NCBI GenBank assembly: GCA_937935075.1
Contig: CALGYB010000041.1
Span: 1-64,000, forward strand
Direction: 5' to 3'
From: an uncultured Roseiflexus sp.
GTDB lineage: Bacteria; Chloroflexota; Chloroflexia; Chloroflexales; Roseiflexaceae
DNA: 64,000 nt
The notes under the pieces are model-generated. The model was not told where the DNA came from and made no database searches. It saw only the letters and a program-made list of their open reading frames with translations. Of this stretch, positions 1 to 10,386 are shown piece after piece. The translations under genes were made by a program, and so were the position numbers. The number at the start of each line of letters is the position of its first letter. Position 1 is the stretch's first letter.

Positions 1-324
1 GTTTGCTGATAGACGGTGTACCACGGCGGCGGAGCGTTGGGCATCATGCGCCAGGGCGCTCCCGTGCGATGCGCTGAGCCTGCCGAAGCGCGGACGATGC
101 AATCGCCCCCCCCTTTCCCCCCCCGCAGGGGGGAAAGGGGGGGGCGCAGCGCGTGGTTGCGCTGCGGGGCGTCTTCGGTCACGAAGGTCAGGGAGGGAGC
201 GCGGCGCCTGAGCCAGTCGAAGCGACGAAGGCCCGCTCCGCGTCGCTCACATCGCTTGGATAGGGTTGACGTGTCATGCTGAAATCATACCACGTGTATC
301 TCTGAAGTGCATAACAGGCTCTAG
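1..324. repeat. Non-coding, hairpin-rich repeat DNA
   Basis: No credible gene is visible here. Positions 105-147 hold a run of C followed by a matching run of G (around a GCA centre) that would fold into a long hairpin. Positions 71-91 form GCGC/GCGC around the core CTGAGCCTGCCGAAG, and 206-226 carry a related core (CTGAGCCAGTCGAAG). These belong to the conserved-loop hairpin family seen again at 18219, 23430, 49081 and 52871. The short open frames through this stretch are composed of repeat sequence and have no family-like features. Confidence 0.6.
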
Positions 325-497
325 GGATACGATTACACCCAACCGGGCGCGTATTTCATCACTGTCGTCACGCACCACCACACGCATATGTTTGGCGAGG
401 TAGTGGGTGGGGCCATGCGGTTGAACGCATGGGGCGACATTGTGCGCGACGAGTGGTTCAAAACCGCCCAAATCCGGCCGTATGTCCAATTGTGGAA
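325..497 (+). pseudogene. Remnant of REP-associated / IS200-like (Y1) transposase
   Basis: The reading frame beginning GYDYTQPGAYFITVVTHHH and continuing MFGEVVGGAMRLNAWGDIV matches the usual N-terminal third of REP-associated tyrosine transposases: a Tyr-rich start, QPGAYF, then an LFGE-like motif and the RLN..G.IV strand. It is preceded in frame by a TAG at 322-324. Similarity stops near position 497, before the HUH (PNHVH) motif and the catalytic tyrosine, so it cannot be active. It lies beside hairpin repeats of the kind such enzymes are known to mobilise. The assignment rests on recognised motif order, not on a search. Confidence 0.7.
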
Positions 498-587
498 TCC
501 TGTTTATCTGCCATGCTTGCTTATCCATTCACACATCGCCGGTATGTCGCATTTGCGCTCATTTTCCTGTAGACCTACCCGCTATTC

Positions 588-598
588 TGTGCTATACT
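588..598 (+). promoter_or_regulatory. Extended -10 promoter for the zinc-ribbon gene
   Basis: TGTGCTATACT places TATACT at 593-598 with a TG one base upstream (extended -10). No good -35 is visible, which is usual for extended -10 promoters. The same 11-mer occurs at 10371-10381. It predicts a leader of about 150 nt before the gene at 758. Confidence 0.5.
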
Positions 599-757
599 AC
601 CGATTGTGACCCAAACCACGATCCCAGCGTCGGTATCGTTCCTCGCCGCGTTTCTATGACTTCACACTCGATTGTTTGGGTGGCGAAGGCTCGTCGGCGG
701 TATTCATCGCTGACGCAGGTCAGGCGCGGCTTGCAAATCCAGTATAAGGAGAGGACG

Positions 758-1159
758 ATGACTCAGACAGAACACGAGATGCTGCGGTGTCCGCATTGCG
801 GCGCAGAGTGGCGCCCGACAACACCGGTAACCGGCCGGGAAATCAGTTGCCCGGTTTGCTTGCACCGCTTCGAAGCGCCTGATGTCCTGGAAGAGCGCCA
901 CTCTTTCAGCGTGCGCGATTTCGCCGAACAGATCAGCGCGCTGATCAACCGTGCGCGAACCGAGGGCTTGAGCAGCGATGTCATTACCAATGTGCTGCGC
1001 GATGAACTTGCCTACAACGCGGAGTTAGCCAATCCCAGCCATACCTTCCACGTCCAGATCGTCGATCTTGGTCCGGCTGAGGGCGCTATACGCACGCTGC
1101 CCCCCAACGAAGCGCGCATGATCCTGCAGCGGCGCAGCACGTCGATCATCAAGCGCTGA
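758..1159 (+). CDS. Zinc-ribbon protein of unknown function
   Basis: 133 residues. The ATG at 758 follows a good ribosome-binding site (AAGGAGAGG at 747-755), which decides the start; the frame is open further upstream but without any family-like sequence. Residues about 9-12 (CPHC) and 28-31 (CPVC) form a two-knuckle Cys4 zinc ribbon. The rest is predicted helical and charged, with no membrane segment, and ends in a basic tail (RRSTSIIKR). The ribbon suggests nucleic-acid or protein binding, but nothing indicates a specific target. It stands alone in front of the large glucan synthase gene on the same strand, 231 bp upstream, so co-transcription is possible but not shown. Confidence 0.75.
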   Translation: MTQTEHEMLRCPHCGAEWRPTTPVTGREISCPVCLHRFEAPDVLEERHSFSVRDFAEQISALINRARTEGLSSDVITNVLRDELAYNAELANPSHTFHVQIVDLGPAEGAIRTLPPNEARMILQRRSTSIIKR

Positions 1160-1390
1160 TATGTGAAGCACAGGCTCGCCTGCGGCAAACGTCGCTTTGT
1201 CGGTGGTTCACATCTGCAAAAACCAGGCGGACTGCGAGCGGGTGGTATTTGCTGTCGCTGCCACCCGACAACCAGCGCCCAATGATGTGCGCACCTGTGC
1301 GCCGGTTCTCCGGGCATTCTCCGTGTTTCCACGCTTTCGTTCGAGCGCCCTCATCAGGGCGCGATTGAGTATTGTTATCAGGGTGTTTCC

Positions 1391-4300
1391 ATGAATCCTG
1401 CCGTGTTCGCTCGTGATCTCGTCCGTCGATTCGCATCAGTTGCGACTACTGTACAACAATCTTTGCCACGATTGCGTCAGCGTCCGCCGCTGTCGGATCG
1501 CCCGATTCGCGGGGTGATCCTGACAACGGAACAACTTGAGGAACGGGCGCGCACGCTTGCCGCTGAACACACGATTGTGATGCAGCCCGGGAAGGCGGGG
1601 GCGCTGCTGGCGTCGGTGGATCGCAATCATCGCCTGCTGCAACTGGCGTATCAGACGCTTGCCGCAGACGCTGCGCAACGCCAGCCGCTCACGCCAGCTG
1701 CTGCCTGGCTGGTCGATAACTATCACGTGATTGTTGGACAGATCCGCGAGATCCGGCAGGACCTGCCAGGCGGCTATTATCACGAACTTCCGAAACTGAA
1801 GGGGGGGCCTCACAACGGCAGGCCGCGCGTCTACGCCATGGCGCTCGAACTGGTCGAGCATACGGACGGGCGTATCGATCTCGAACAGTTGACGCGCTTC
1901 GTGCTGGCGTATGAGGCGGTGGCGCCCTTGTCGATCGGCGAAATCTGGGCGATTCCGATTATGCTGCGCGTCGGCCTGATCCAGAACCTGGGACGCCTGG
2001 CGCGCCTCATGCTCGACGAACGTCATCTCCGGCTCGAAGGCGCAGCATGGGCGGAGCGTATCCTGGCGCAGAAAGATGTCGGCTCATTCGAAGGAAATAC
2101 GGCTTTCCGCCAGCTTGCACACGCCCATCCGCAATTGCCGTTGCCGCTTGCCGTCGAGTTGATCCAGCAACTGCGCAGCCAGGAGGCCGAGTTCGACATT
2201 GCCCGGTTGATGGTCTGGCTCGAACAGCAGCCCTCTCTTCCGTACAATACTGCCGAAGAAATCATTCTCGCCGAACAGCGCCGTCAGTCCGCCAATCAGG
2301 TGTCGGTTGCCAACACGATTACGAGTATGCGGACGATGGACGCAGTGGACTGGCCCGACTGGTTCGAGCGCGTCAGCATGGTCGAGCAGATTCTGCGCCA
2401 GGACCCGGCAGGCGCGTATGGACGGAGCACCTTCGCCACCCGCGACCGCTATCGCCACGAACTCGAACGTCTGTCGCGGCGCAGCGGTCTGAGCGAAGAT
2501 GCAATTGCGCGACGTTTGATCCGGATTGCACTCCAGGCGCAGGAAGAGGGTCGTTCCTTGCGCGAAACGCATATCGGCTATTACCTGGTGGACGAAGGGC
2601 GCACGGCATTCGAGGCGGCGCTCGGATGTCGCCTGACGACTGGCGAGGTCGTGCACCGCGCCGTGCTGCGGCATCCCGAAGCTGTCTATCTGGGCGCCAT
2701 CGCCGCAGGAACGATCGCCATTACGGCGGCGGGCTGGCGCTTCGCCCGATCCGGCGGACAGGACAATGGGATTGACACGCCGCCGATCCTCTCTGCCGCA
2801 CTCTCACTCACGGCGGTGCTGCCCGCGTTTGCGCTGGCAAAAGAACTGGTTGATCGCGTCGTTACTCGCCTGACTCCGCCACGTGTTCTGCCGCGCCTCG
2901 ACTTCCGTGACGGCATTCCCCGCGAGTTGCGCACGATGGTTGTGGTGCCAACGCTGCTGTTGACGTCGGATAGCATCCGCACGCAGATCGAGTCGCTGGA
3001 GGTGCTGGCGCTTGCCAATCAGGATCCGCACCTGCACTTCGCGCTGCTCACCGACTTCGCCGATGCGCCGCAGCCGCACATGCCCGAAGATGAGGCGTTG
3101 TTGACGCTGGCGGTCGAGCGGATCAGGGCGCTGAACGAGCGCTACGGCAGTGATCGCTTCTTCCTGTTTCACCGCCGCCGCATCTGGAATGAGCGCCAGG
3201 GATGCTGGATGGGTTGGGAGCGTAAACGTGGAAAACTCGAGGAATTCAATCGCCTGCTCGTCGGTGCGGCGGATACGACCTACGAAACATTCATTGGCGA
3301 CCTCAGCGTTCTACCGCAGGTGCGCTATGTCATCACACTCGACGCCGATACGCAGTTGCCGCGCGATGCCGCGCGCGCGCTGGTCGGCACACTCGCGCAT
3401 CCGCTCAACCAGGCAGTGATCGACCCGCATACGCGGCGAGTGGTGCGGGGGTACGGCATCCTTCAGCCACGCGTCAGCATTGACCTGCCGAGCGCCCTGC
3501 GCAGTCGCTTCGCGCGCATCTCGTCGGGCAATGTCGGCGTCGATCCGTACACCACCGCCGTCTCTGATGTCTACATGGATCTGTTTGGCGAGGGGATCTT
3601 CGCCGGGAAAGGGATCTATGATCCGGCAGCGATGCGCGAGGCGCTGCATGATCGCTTCCCGGAAAACACGCTCCTCAGCCATGACCTGATCGAGGGGTGC
3701 TACGCGCGCGCGGCGTTGCTCTCGGATGTCGAGTTGCTCGACAGTTACCCGACGACCTATGCCGCCTATTCGGCGCGTCAGCATCGCTGGGTGCGCGGCG
3801 ACTGGCAGATCGCCGGTTGGTTGCTGCCGCGTGTGCCGCGCGCATCCGGCGGGTATGCGCCAAATGTCTTGCCGTTGATCAGCCGGTTCAAAATTGCCGA
3901 TAATCTGCGGCGGAGCCTGACGCCGCCGGCGACGCTGGCGTTGCTGATTGCCGGCTGGTTTGCGCTCCCCGGTCGTCCGGCGGTCTGGACGCTCCTGGCG
4001 CTTGGACATTATCTTGCGCCGCTCACGTTCGCCATCCTGAGCATACGCCTTGCACCGGCAAACTGGCGCTATGTGCACGTCAGTCTGATTGCTGCGGCGG
4101 AGAACCTGCGCTGGCCCGCGCTGCAACTGCTGTTGAACGTTGCTATGCTCCCCGATCAGGCGTGGCTGAACCTCGATGCAATAGCGCGCACGCTCTGGCG
4201 CATGGGCGTGTCGCATCGACGCATGCTTGAATGGGAAACCGCTGCACAGGCGCAGCGACGCCTCACCAACTCGTTCGACTATCTGATCAAGCGCATGGGT

Positions 4301-7300
4301 CCCTCGGCGGTCGTGTTTCTGGCGCTGGCTGTGGTGCGCACTGAGCGTCTGCGCACCTCCTGGCTCTCTACGCTGCCGGTCGCGTTGTCGTGGGGTGCAG
4401 CGCCCTTCTTCGCGCGCTGGCTCGATCAGGAGTATGTTCCTCGCCGCGTTGCGCCGCTTTCTGACGATGATCGCCGGATGCTGCGGCATGTGGCGCGCGC
4501 GACGTGGGCGTACTTCGACCGCTTCGTCGTTCCTGAACAACACTTCCTCGCGCCGGACAACTTTCAGGAGACGCCGCGACCGGTGGCAGCGGAACGCACC
4601 TCGCCGACTAACATCGGCTTGCAGTTGCTCGCCGACCTGGCGGCGGTCGATTTCGGGTACCTGGGGGCGCGCAGCCTGGTCGAGCGCGTCGGGCGCGTGT
4701 TCGAGACGATCCAGCGCATGGAGCGTTTTCGTGGACATCTGTACAACTGGTATGATACGCGCACCCTCCATCCGCTGCCGCCGCTCTATGTTTCAACCGT
4801 CGATAGCGGCAATCTCGCCGGGCATCTGCTGACACTGCGCCAGGGGCTGCTCGCGCTCCTGGAACGTCCGCCTTATGGACCCTGGATCATCGAGGGGTTG
4901 CGCGATATTCTCGAAATGATCCAGGAGCGTCTGCCTTCCGACGCCAGAGGGCGCACCTCGCTCGTTGCGCTGCTCCAGGCGCTCGACGCCACGCCTGATA
5001 CCCTGGAGGGATACCGCGCGCGCCTGCTGCAGGCTGCCGATCTGGCGATCATTCTGGCGCGCGAGGGGCGCGTGGCAGAGTGGGCGGAGGCGCTGGCGCG
5101 TCAGGCGTACCGCCTCCTCGACGACATGCCTCACGATGGACATCTCGCCGCGCCGGAGGACCCGGAGTTCCGCGCGGCTGTCGAGCAACTGTCGGATAGG
5201 TGCATCGATCTGATCGCGGAGATGGATTTCCGCTTCCTGTACGATGAGCGCCGCCGCCTGTTCGCCATCGGGTACAACGTGAGCGAAGGACGGCGTGATA
5301 ATTCGTACTATGATCTGTTCGCTTCTGAAGCGCGGCTGGCAAGTTTCATCGCAATTGCGCTTGGTGAAGTGCCGCAGGAACACTGGTTCTATATCGGGCG
5401 CAAGATTTCGCCTGCCGTGGCGATACCGACCCTGCTCGCCTGGAGCGGTACGATGTTCGAGTATCTTATGCCGCTCCTGGTCATGCGCAATTACCCCGAA
5501 ACGCTGCTCGATGCAACCTACCGCGGCGCGGTCGAGCGCCAGATTGCCTATGCCGCCGAACGTGGCATCCCGTGGGGTATTTCCGAGTCGGCGTTCAACC
5601 TGCGCGACTCGCAGATGAACTATCAGTATCGCGCGTTTGGCGTACCGGGTCTCGGGTTGCAGAGCGGTCTGGCGAATGATCTGGTCGTTGCGCCTTATGC
5701 GACGCTCCTGGCGTTGCAGGTTGCGCCGACCGAGGCGGCCGCCAATTTACGCACGCTGATGGAGTATGGCGCTTTTGGGAACTATGGCTTCTACGAGGCA
5801 ATCGACTTTACTCCGGCACGCCTGCCGCCTGGAGTGAAGAGCGCCATCGTGCAGACCTACATGGTCCACCATCAGGGCATGGGGCTGCTGGCAATCGACA
5901 ATGTGCTGAACGACAACGCGATGCAACGGCGCTTCCACGCCGAGCCAATTGTTCAGGCGACCGAATTGCTCCTTCAGGAGAAGATTCCTGCCGACCGGCC
6001 ACTGCCGTTGCCGCAGGAGAGCGCCGTTAGCGAGATTGCGGTCACACCCGATGTCGTTCTGGAACGTCACTTCACAACGCCGCATACCGCAGTTCCATAC
6101 GCATATATGCTCTCGAACGGCGTCCTGACGTCGATAGTGACAAACGCAGGCGGCGGCGGCTGCCGCTATACCCTGCCCGAACGGACGACATCCATCGCTG
6201 TTACGCGCTGGCGTCCCGACCCGACGCGCGATGCGTCCGGCAGTTTCGTCTATGTGCGCGACATTCGCAGTGGCGCCACATGGTCGCCGACGTACCAGCC
6301 ATTGCGCATTCTCGGCGAGGATTACCGCGTCACCTACGGCGCGGGGCGGGTCGAGTTCCGCCAGCAGTACGCCGGCGTCGATACACGCCTGGAAATCACA
6401 GTGTCGCCTGAAGACAATGTCGAGGTGCGCGTGCTGACGCTGGTCAACCTGACAGCGCAGCCGCGTGAACTGGAGGTCACCACATACAGCGAGATTGTGC
6501 TCACACCCGATACGGCTGATGCTGTGCATCCGGTCTTCTCGAATCTCTTCGTCGAAACCACGCTCGATCCGCACAGCGAGGCGTTGCTGGCAACGCGCCG
6601 GGCACGCTCACCGAACGATGAGCGTCTGTGGGTGGCGCAGGCAATCGGTGTGCGTGGACGCGCCCTGGGAGAGGCGGAATACGAAACCAACCGTCTCACG
6701 TTCATCGGGCGCGGGCGTGACCCATCGCGCCCACAAGCGCTCGACCGTCCGCTGAACAAAAGCGTTGGCGCAGTGCTCGACCCGATCTTCAGCCAGCGTC
6801 GCCGGGTGCGGATCGTGCCTGGCGGACAGGCGCAGGTGATCATGACGCTGGCAGTCTCGGCAGCGCGTGAGGATGCGCTACGCCTGGCAGTGCACTACCG
6901 CGATGCCGCCATTGCGATGCGCGCATTCGATATGGCGCGTACCCAGGCGCAGGTCGAACTCATGCACCTCGGCATCAACGCCGATCAGGCGCATCAGTTC
7001 CAGCGCCTGGCGTCGCTTGCGCTCCTGCCCGATCCGGCGCGCCGCACAGCAGCCGAGGCGCTGGCGCGCAACAGCAAGGGGCAGCCAGGGTTGTGGGCGT
7101 ATGGCGTCTCGGGCGACTATCCGATCGTGGTGGGGCGCATCGCGCCGACATCCGACACATCGCTGGCGCGCACCCTGATCCAGGCGCACGAGTACTGGCG
7201 GCTGAAAGGGGTGCTGATCGAACTGGCGCTGCTGGTCGAAGACGGCGCTGACTATCGGCAGGAGCGGTACGAGCAGGTCTTGGCGCTGATCCGCAGCAGC

Positions 7301-10024
7301 CGGTCGAGCCGCTGGCTGAACCAGCGCGGCGGGGTGTTCGTGCTGCGCACCGGCGTGATGCCCGAAGCCGATCAGGTGCTGTTCGAGACGGTCAGCCGCA
7401 TCACGCTCTACAGCCGACGCGGCGATCTTGCATATCATTTGCGCCGCCGCCTGCCCGATAAAGCGCCGCCTCCGCCGCCGATAACGCCGCTCCCCTTCGA
7501 TGGCGCACCGCGCTTCGACTCGCTCAGCGCACTGCTGCCGCCAGTAGACCTGACGCTGGCGACGGAGTATGGCGGGTTCACCTCCGACGGGCGTGAGTAT
7601 GTGATCGAAGTCATGCCCGACAATCCGACGCCGCTGCCGTGGGTGAATGTCGTCGCCAACCCGCATGCCGGCTTCATCGTCTCCGAGAGCGGCGGCGGCT
7701 ATACGTGGGCGGAAAATAGTCGCGAGAACCGCCTGACCCCCTGGTCGAACGACCCGGTCAGCGACCCGCCTGGTGAGGCGCTCTATCTCCGCGATGAATC
7801 CAGTGGCGCGCTCTGGTCGCCCCTGCCGCATCCCTGCGGCGCCGGTCGTGTGCGCGTCTGCCACGGGATGGGATACACCCGCTTCCTACAACGGTACGAA
7901 GAGATCGAGAGCGAAACAACGCTGAGCATCGCACCGGCCGATCCGGTGAAGATCGTTCGCCTGCGCCTGCGCAACCGGTCCGACCGCGAGCGACGCCTGA
8001 GTGCAACGATGTATGTCGAGTGGGTGCTGGGGGTGCTGCGCGAACAGACTGCGCTCTTCATCGTGACCTCGACGATGCCGGAACAGAGTGCGCTGCTGGC
8101 GCGCAATACCTACAGCCACGATTTCGCCGGGCGCGTCGCCTTCCTGGCATGCAGCGAACCACAGGCGGTCTTCTGCGGCGATCGGGCGGCGTTCATCGGG
8201 CGCAATGGCGACCTGGCGCGTCCAATCGCCCTTGCAGGCGACCACGACGGCGCCTTCGATCATCGCATCGGCGCCGGGTTCGATCCGTGCGGCGTCGTTT
8301 CAACACAACTGACCCTCGGGCCTGGCGAGGAACGCGATCTCTTCTTTATCCTGGGGCAGGGCGTAAATGAGGAGGAGGCGACGCGCCTGATCGTCCGCTA
8401 CCGCGATCCTGCCGTCGCAGCAGATGCAATTGCGGAAACCGTCGCCCGCTGGCGCGATCTGGCGAGCAGGCTCCAGGTGCGCACTCCCGATCCGGCGCTC
8501 GACGTGTTGCTCAACGGATGGTTGATCTACCAGACCCTCGCCTGCCGCATCTGGGGACGTTCGGCGTTCTACCAGTCGGGCGGCGCCTACGGCTTCCGCG
8601 ACCAGTTGCAGGATGTGATGGCGTTGATGCTGATTGAGCCGTCGATTGCGCGCGAACATATTGTGCGCGCTGCAGCGCGACAGTTCGTGGAAGGCGATGT
8701 ACAGCACTGGTGGCACCCGCCGCTTGGTCGCGGCATCCGCACTGCCTTCTCCGACGACTATCTGTGGCTGCCCTTTGTCGTGTGCCAGTATGTCGAAACA
8801 ACCGGCGACTATGCGTTGCTCGACGCGGTGGCGCCCTTCATCAGAGGGCGACCGCTGGCGGAAAACGAAGCCGAGTACTACGACCTCCCCGAACCGACGA
8901 ATGAGTATGGCAGTATCTACGACCACTGTAGTCGCGCCATTGATCGCGCGCTGACGCGCATGGGAGCGCATGGATTGCCGCTCATGGGGTCGGGTGACTG
9001 GAACGACGGCATGAATCTGGTCGGACACGAAGGGCGCGGCGAGAGCGTCTGGGTCGCCTGGTTCCTGATCGTGATCCTGAACCGTTTTGCGCCAATTGCC
9101 GAACAGCGGCGCGATGTCGGACGCGCGGCGCGCTACCGCGCCGAAGCGCACCGGCTCAGTGAAGCGCTGGATCGCCATGCCTGGGACGGCGAATGGTACC
9201 TGCGCGCTTTCTATGATGACGGCGCGCCGCTCGGCTCGTCGCGCGACGAGGAATGCCGCATCGATTCGTTGAGCCAGTCGTGGGCGGTCATTGCCGGAAC
9301 CGCCGACCCGGCGCGCGCGCGACAGGCGATGGAAGCGGTCGATACGCACCTGGTTGACCGTGAAACCGGCATCATCAAACTGTTCACCCCGCCCTTTGAT
9401 CAGACGCCGCGCAACCCTGGCTACATCAAGGGATACGTCCCGGGTGTGCGCGAAAATGGCGGGCAATACACCCACGCCGCCGTCTGGGTGGTCTGGGCGT
9501 GGACGCTGCTTGGCGATCATGCGCGCGTCGGTGAACTGCTGCGTTTGCTCAACCCGCTGTACCATGCACAGCGGAATGGGCGTGTGTATGCGGTCGAGCC
9601 GTATGTTATCGCTGCTGACATCTATGCTGCACCGCAGCATCTGGGGCGCGGCGGCTGGACGTGGTACACCGGTTCGGCGGCATGGTTCTACCGGCTCGGC
9701 ATCGAACGTGTCCTGGGCATCCGGCGCCACGGCGATCACCTGATTCTGACCCCCTGCCTGCCCCCCGACTGGTCAGGCTACGAAGCGCGGTATCGCTGCG
9801 GTTCGAGCGATTACCACATCATTGTCGAGCGCAGCAGCAGCGATGGTTACGCCTTGACGATTGACGGCGAGCCGGTCAGCGACATGCGCGTCCCACTGTA
9901 CGATGACGGACAACAGCACGTCGTTCGATTAATCCTTCCACCAGGTGGAGGAATGCCCTCGCAGGACGGTGCAAGCACAACCGTAGCATCAGAAGAAGAG
10001 CGAACGATCAGGAGCGAGGAATAA
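1391..10024 (+). CDS. ndvB: Cyclic beta-1,2-glucan synthase-like protein (NdvB/ChvB type, GT84-GH94)
   Basis: 2877 residues, the normal size of NdvB/ChvB. In that family one membrane protein polymerises glucose from UDP-glucose, cyclises the chain, and trims it by phosphorolysis. Visible parts: membrane helices near residues 431-452 and 466-486; a family-2-like transferase region with DADTQLP near 651 and the QxxRW-type QHRWVRGDW at 797; more helices at about 845-890 and 970-990; a glycoamylase-like block with NVSEGRRDNSYYDLFASEAR near 1295 and MVHHQGMG near 1490; two copies of the GH94 beta-sandwich (about 1545-1800 and 2060-2330); and a GH94 (alpha/alpha)6 catalytic barrel whose general-acid motif GDWNDG starts at 2535. 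The start is ATG 1391; the ribosome-binding site is weak. Product linkage cannot be read from sequence, so a related glucan is possible. Confidence 0.88.
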   Translation: MNPAVFARDLVRRFASVATTVQQSLPRLRQRPPLSDRPIRGVILTTEQLEERARTLAAEHTIVMQPGKAGALLASVDRNHRLLQLAYQTLAADAAQRQPLTPAAAWLVDNYHVIVGQIREIRQDLPGGYYHELPKLKGGPHNGRPRVYAMALELVEHTDGRIDLEQLTRFVLAYEAVAPLSIGEIWAIPIMLRVGLIQNLGRLARLMLDERHLRLEGAAWAERILAQKDVGSFEGNTAFRQLAHAHPQLPLPLAVELIQQLRSQEAEFDIARLMVWLEQQPSLPYNTAEEIILAEQRRQSANQVSVANTITSMRTMDAVDWPDWFERVSMVEQILRQDPAGAYGRSTFATRDRYRHELERLSRRSGLSEDAIARRLIRIALQAQEEGRSLRETHIGYYLVDEGRTAFEAALGCRLTTGEVVHRAVLRHPEAVYLGAIAAGTIAITAAGWRFARSGGQDNGIDTPPILSAALSLTAVLPAFALAKELVDRVVTRLTPPRVLPRLDFRDGIPRELRTMVVVPTLLLTSDSIRTQIESLEVLALANQDPHLHFALLTDFADAPQPHMPEDEALLTLAVERIRALNERYGSDRFFLFHRRRIWNERQGCWMGWERKRGKLEEFNRLLVGAADTTYETFIGDLSVLPQVRYVITLDADTQLPRDAARALVGTLAHPLNQAVIDPHTRRVVRGYGILQPRVSIDLPSALRSRFARISSGNVGVDPYTTAVSDVYMDLFGEGIFAGKGIYDPAAMREALHDRFPENTLLSHDLIEGCYARAALLSDVELLDSYPTTYAAYSARQHRWVRGDWQIAGWLLPRVPRASGGYAPNVLPLISRFKIADNLRRSLTPPATLALLIAGWFALPGRPAVWTLLALGHYLAPLTFAILSIRLAPANWRYVHVSLIAAAENLRWPALQLLLNVAMLPDQAWLNLDAIARTLWRMGVSHRRMLEWETAAQAQRRLTNSFDYLIKRMGPSAVVFLALAVVRTERLRTSWLSTLPVALSWGAAPFFARWLDQEYVPRRVAPLSDDDRRMLRHVARATWAYFDRFVVPEQHFLAPDNFQETPRPVAAERTSPTNIGLQLLADLAAVDFGYLGARSLVERVGRVFETIQRMERFRGHLYNWYDTRTLHPLPPLYVSTVDSGNLAGHLLTLRQGLLALLERPPYGPWIIEGLRDILEMIQERLPSDARGRTSLVALLQALDATPDTLEGYRARLLQAADLAIILAREGRVAEWAEALARQAYRLLDDMPHDGHLAAPEDPEFRAAVEQLSDRCIDLIAEMDFRFLYDERRRLFAIGYNVSEGRRDNSYYDLFASEARLASFIAIALGEVPQEHWFYIGRKISPAVAIPTLLAWSGTMFEYLMPLLVMRNYPETLLDATYRGAVERQIAYAAERGIPWGISESAFNLRDSQMNYQYRAFGVPGLGLQSGLANDLVVAPYATLLALQVAPTEAAANLRTLMEYGAFGNYGFYEAIDFTPARLPPGVKSAIVQTYMVHHQGMGLLAIDNVLNDNAMQRRFHAEPIVQATELLLQEKIPADRPLPLPQESAVSEIAVTPDVVLERHFTTPHTAVPYAYMLSNGVLTSIVTNAGGGGCRYTLPERTTSIAVTRWRPDPTRDASGSFVYVRDIRSGATWSPTYQPLRILGEDYRVTYGAGRVEFRQQYAGVDTRLEITVSPEDNVEVRVLTLVNLTAQPRELEVTTYSEIVLTPDTADAVHPVFSNLFVETTLDPHSEALLATRRARSPNDERLWVAQAIGVRGRALGEAEYETNRLTFIGRGRDPSRPQALDRPLNKSVGAVLDPIFSQRRRVRIVPGGQAQVIMTLAVSAAREDALRLAVHYRDAAIAMRAFDMARTQAQVELMHLGINADQAHQFQRLASLALLPDPARRTAAEALARNSKGQPGLWAYGVSGDYPIVVGRIAPTSDTSLARTLIQAHEYWRLKGVLIELALLVEDGADYRQERYEQVLALIRSSRSSRWLNQRGGVFVLRTGVMPEADQVLFETVSRITLYSRRGDLAYHLRRRLPDKAPPPPPITPLPFDGAPRFDSLSALLPPVDLTLATEYGGFTSDGREYVIEVMPDNPTPLPWVNVVANPHAGFIVSESGGGYTWAENSRENRLTPWSNDPVSDPPGEALYLRDESSGALWSPLPHPCGAGRVRVCHGMGYTRFLQRYEEIESETTLSIAPADPVKIVRLRLRNRSDRERRLSATMYVEWVLGVLREQTALFIVTSTMPEQSALLARNTYSHDFAGRVAFLACSEPQAVFCGDRAAFIGRNGDLARPIALAGDHDGAFDHRIGAGFDPCGVVSTQLTLGPGEERDLFFILGQGVNEEEATRLIVRYRDPAVAADAIAETVARWRDLASRLQVRTPDPALDVLLNGWLIYQTLACRIWGRSAFYQSGGAYGFRDQLQDVMALMLIEPSIAREHIVRAAARQFVEGDVQHWWHPPLGRGIRTAFSDDYLWLPFVVCQYVETTGDYALLDAVAPFIRGRPLAENEAEYYDLPEPTNEYGSIYDHCSRAIDRALTRMGAHGLPLMGSGDWNDGMNLVGHEGRGESVWVAWFLIVILNRFAPIAEQRRDVGRAARYRAEAHRLSEALDRHAWDGEWYLRAFYDDGAPLGSSRDEECRIDSLSQSWAVIAGTADPARARQAMEAVDTHLVDRETGIIKLFTPPFDQTPRNPGYIKGYVPGVRENGGQYTHAAVWVVWAWTLLGDHARVGELLRLLNPLYHAQRNGRVYAVEPYVIAADIYAAPQHLGRGGWTWYTGSAAWFYRLGIERVLGIRRHGDHLILTPCLPPDWSGYEARYRCGSSDYHIIVERSSSDGYALTIDGEPVSDMRVPLYDDGQQHVVRLILPPGGGMPSQDGASTTVASEEERTIRSEE

Positions 10025-10370
10025 ACGGTCGATCAAACACGGACGCAAGAGGCGCCGCTTCGCCCGTACTGGCGTCCCGATGCCCATGTTCGCCCTCACC
10101 CCCTGCCCCTCGCCGGCGCTGTGGGAGAGGGGAGCGTTGGGGTAAGACGCCGCCTCGCCTGTACCGGTGTTCTGCTGCCTGAAACGACTGATATGGCGCA
10201 GTGGTTTGCCGGAAAACCTACACGTGTACGCAGCCCCGGCGGGGCTTGCACGTGCGGTGAGTATGGTCGAACTGCGTCCTCAGCGAGGGCTTCAGCCCGC
10301 AGCGGGACGGCGTTTTGCGGCAAATCATGCCCGTACTCCGAACAATGTGCACTGGTATTTTCCGAACACG
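10025..10370. repeat. Intergenic repeat block
   Basis: No gene. Positions 10089-10145 hold a C-rich/G-rich hairpin of the CCCCTC...GAGGGG type. Positions 10231-10304 are one copy of a roughly 75-bp dispersed repeat whose second copy is at 47632-47705. The copies share the hairpin GCCCCGGCGGGGC and the downstream segments TCGAACTGCGTCCTCAGC and CCCGCAGCG. Confidence 0.65.
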
Positions 10371-10386
10371 TGTGCTATACTATACT
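10371..10386 (+). promoter_or_regulatory. Extended -10 promoter for the pseudokinase gene
   Basis: TGTGCTATACT (10371-10381) is immediately followed by a second overlapping TATACT (10381-10386). The upstream TG gives an extended -10; no convincing -35 is present. It predicts a leader of about 105 nt before the ATG at 10494. Confidence 0.5.
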
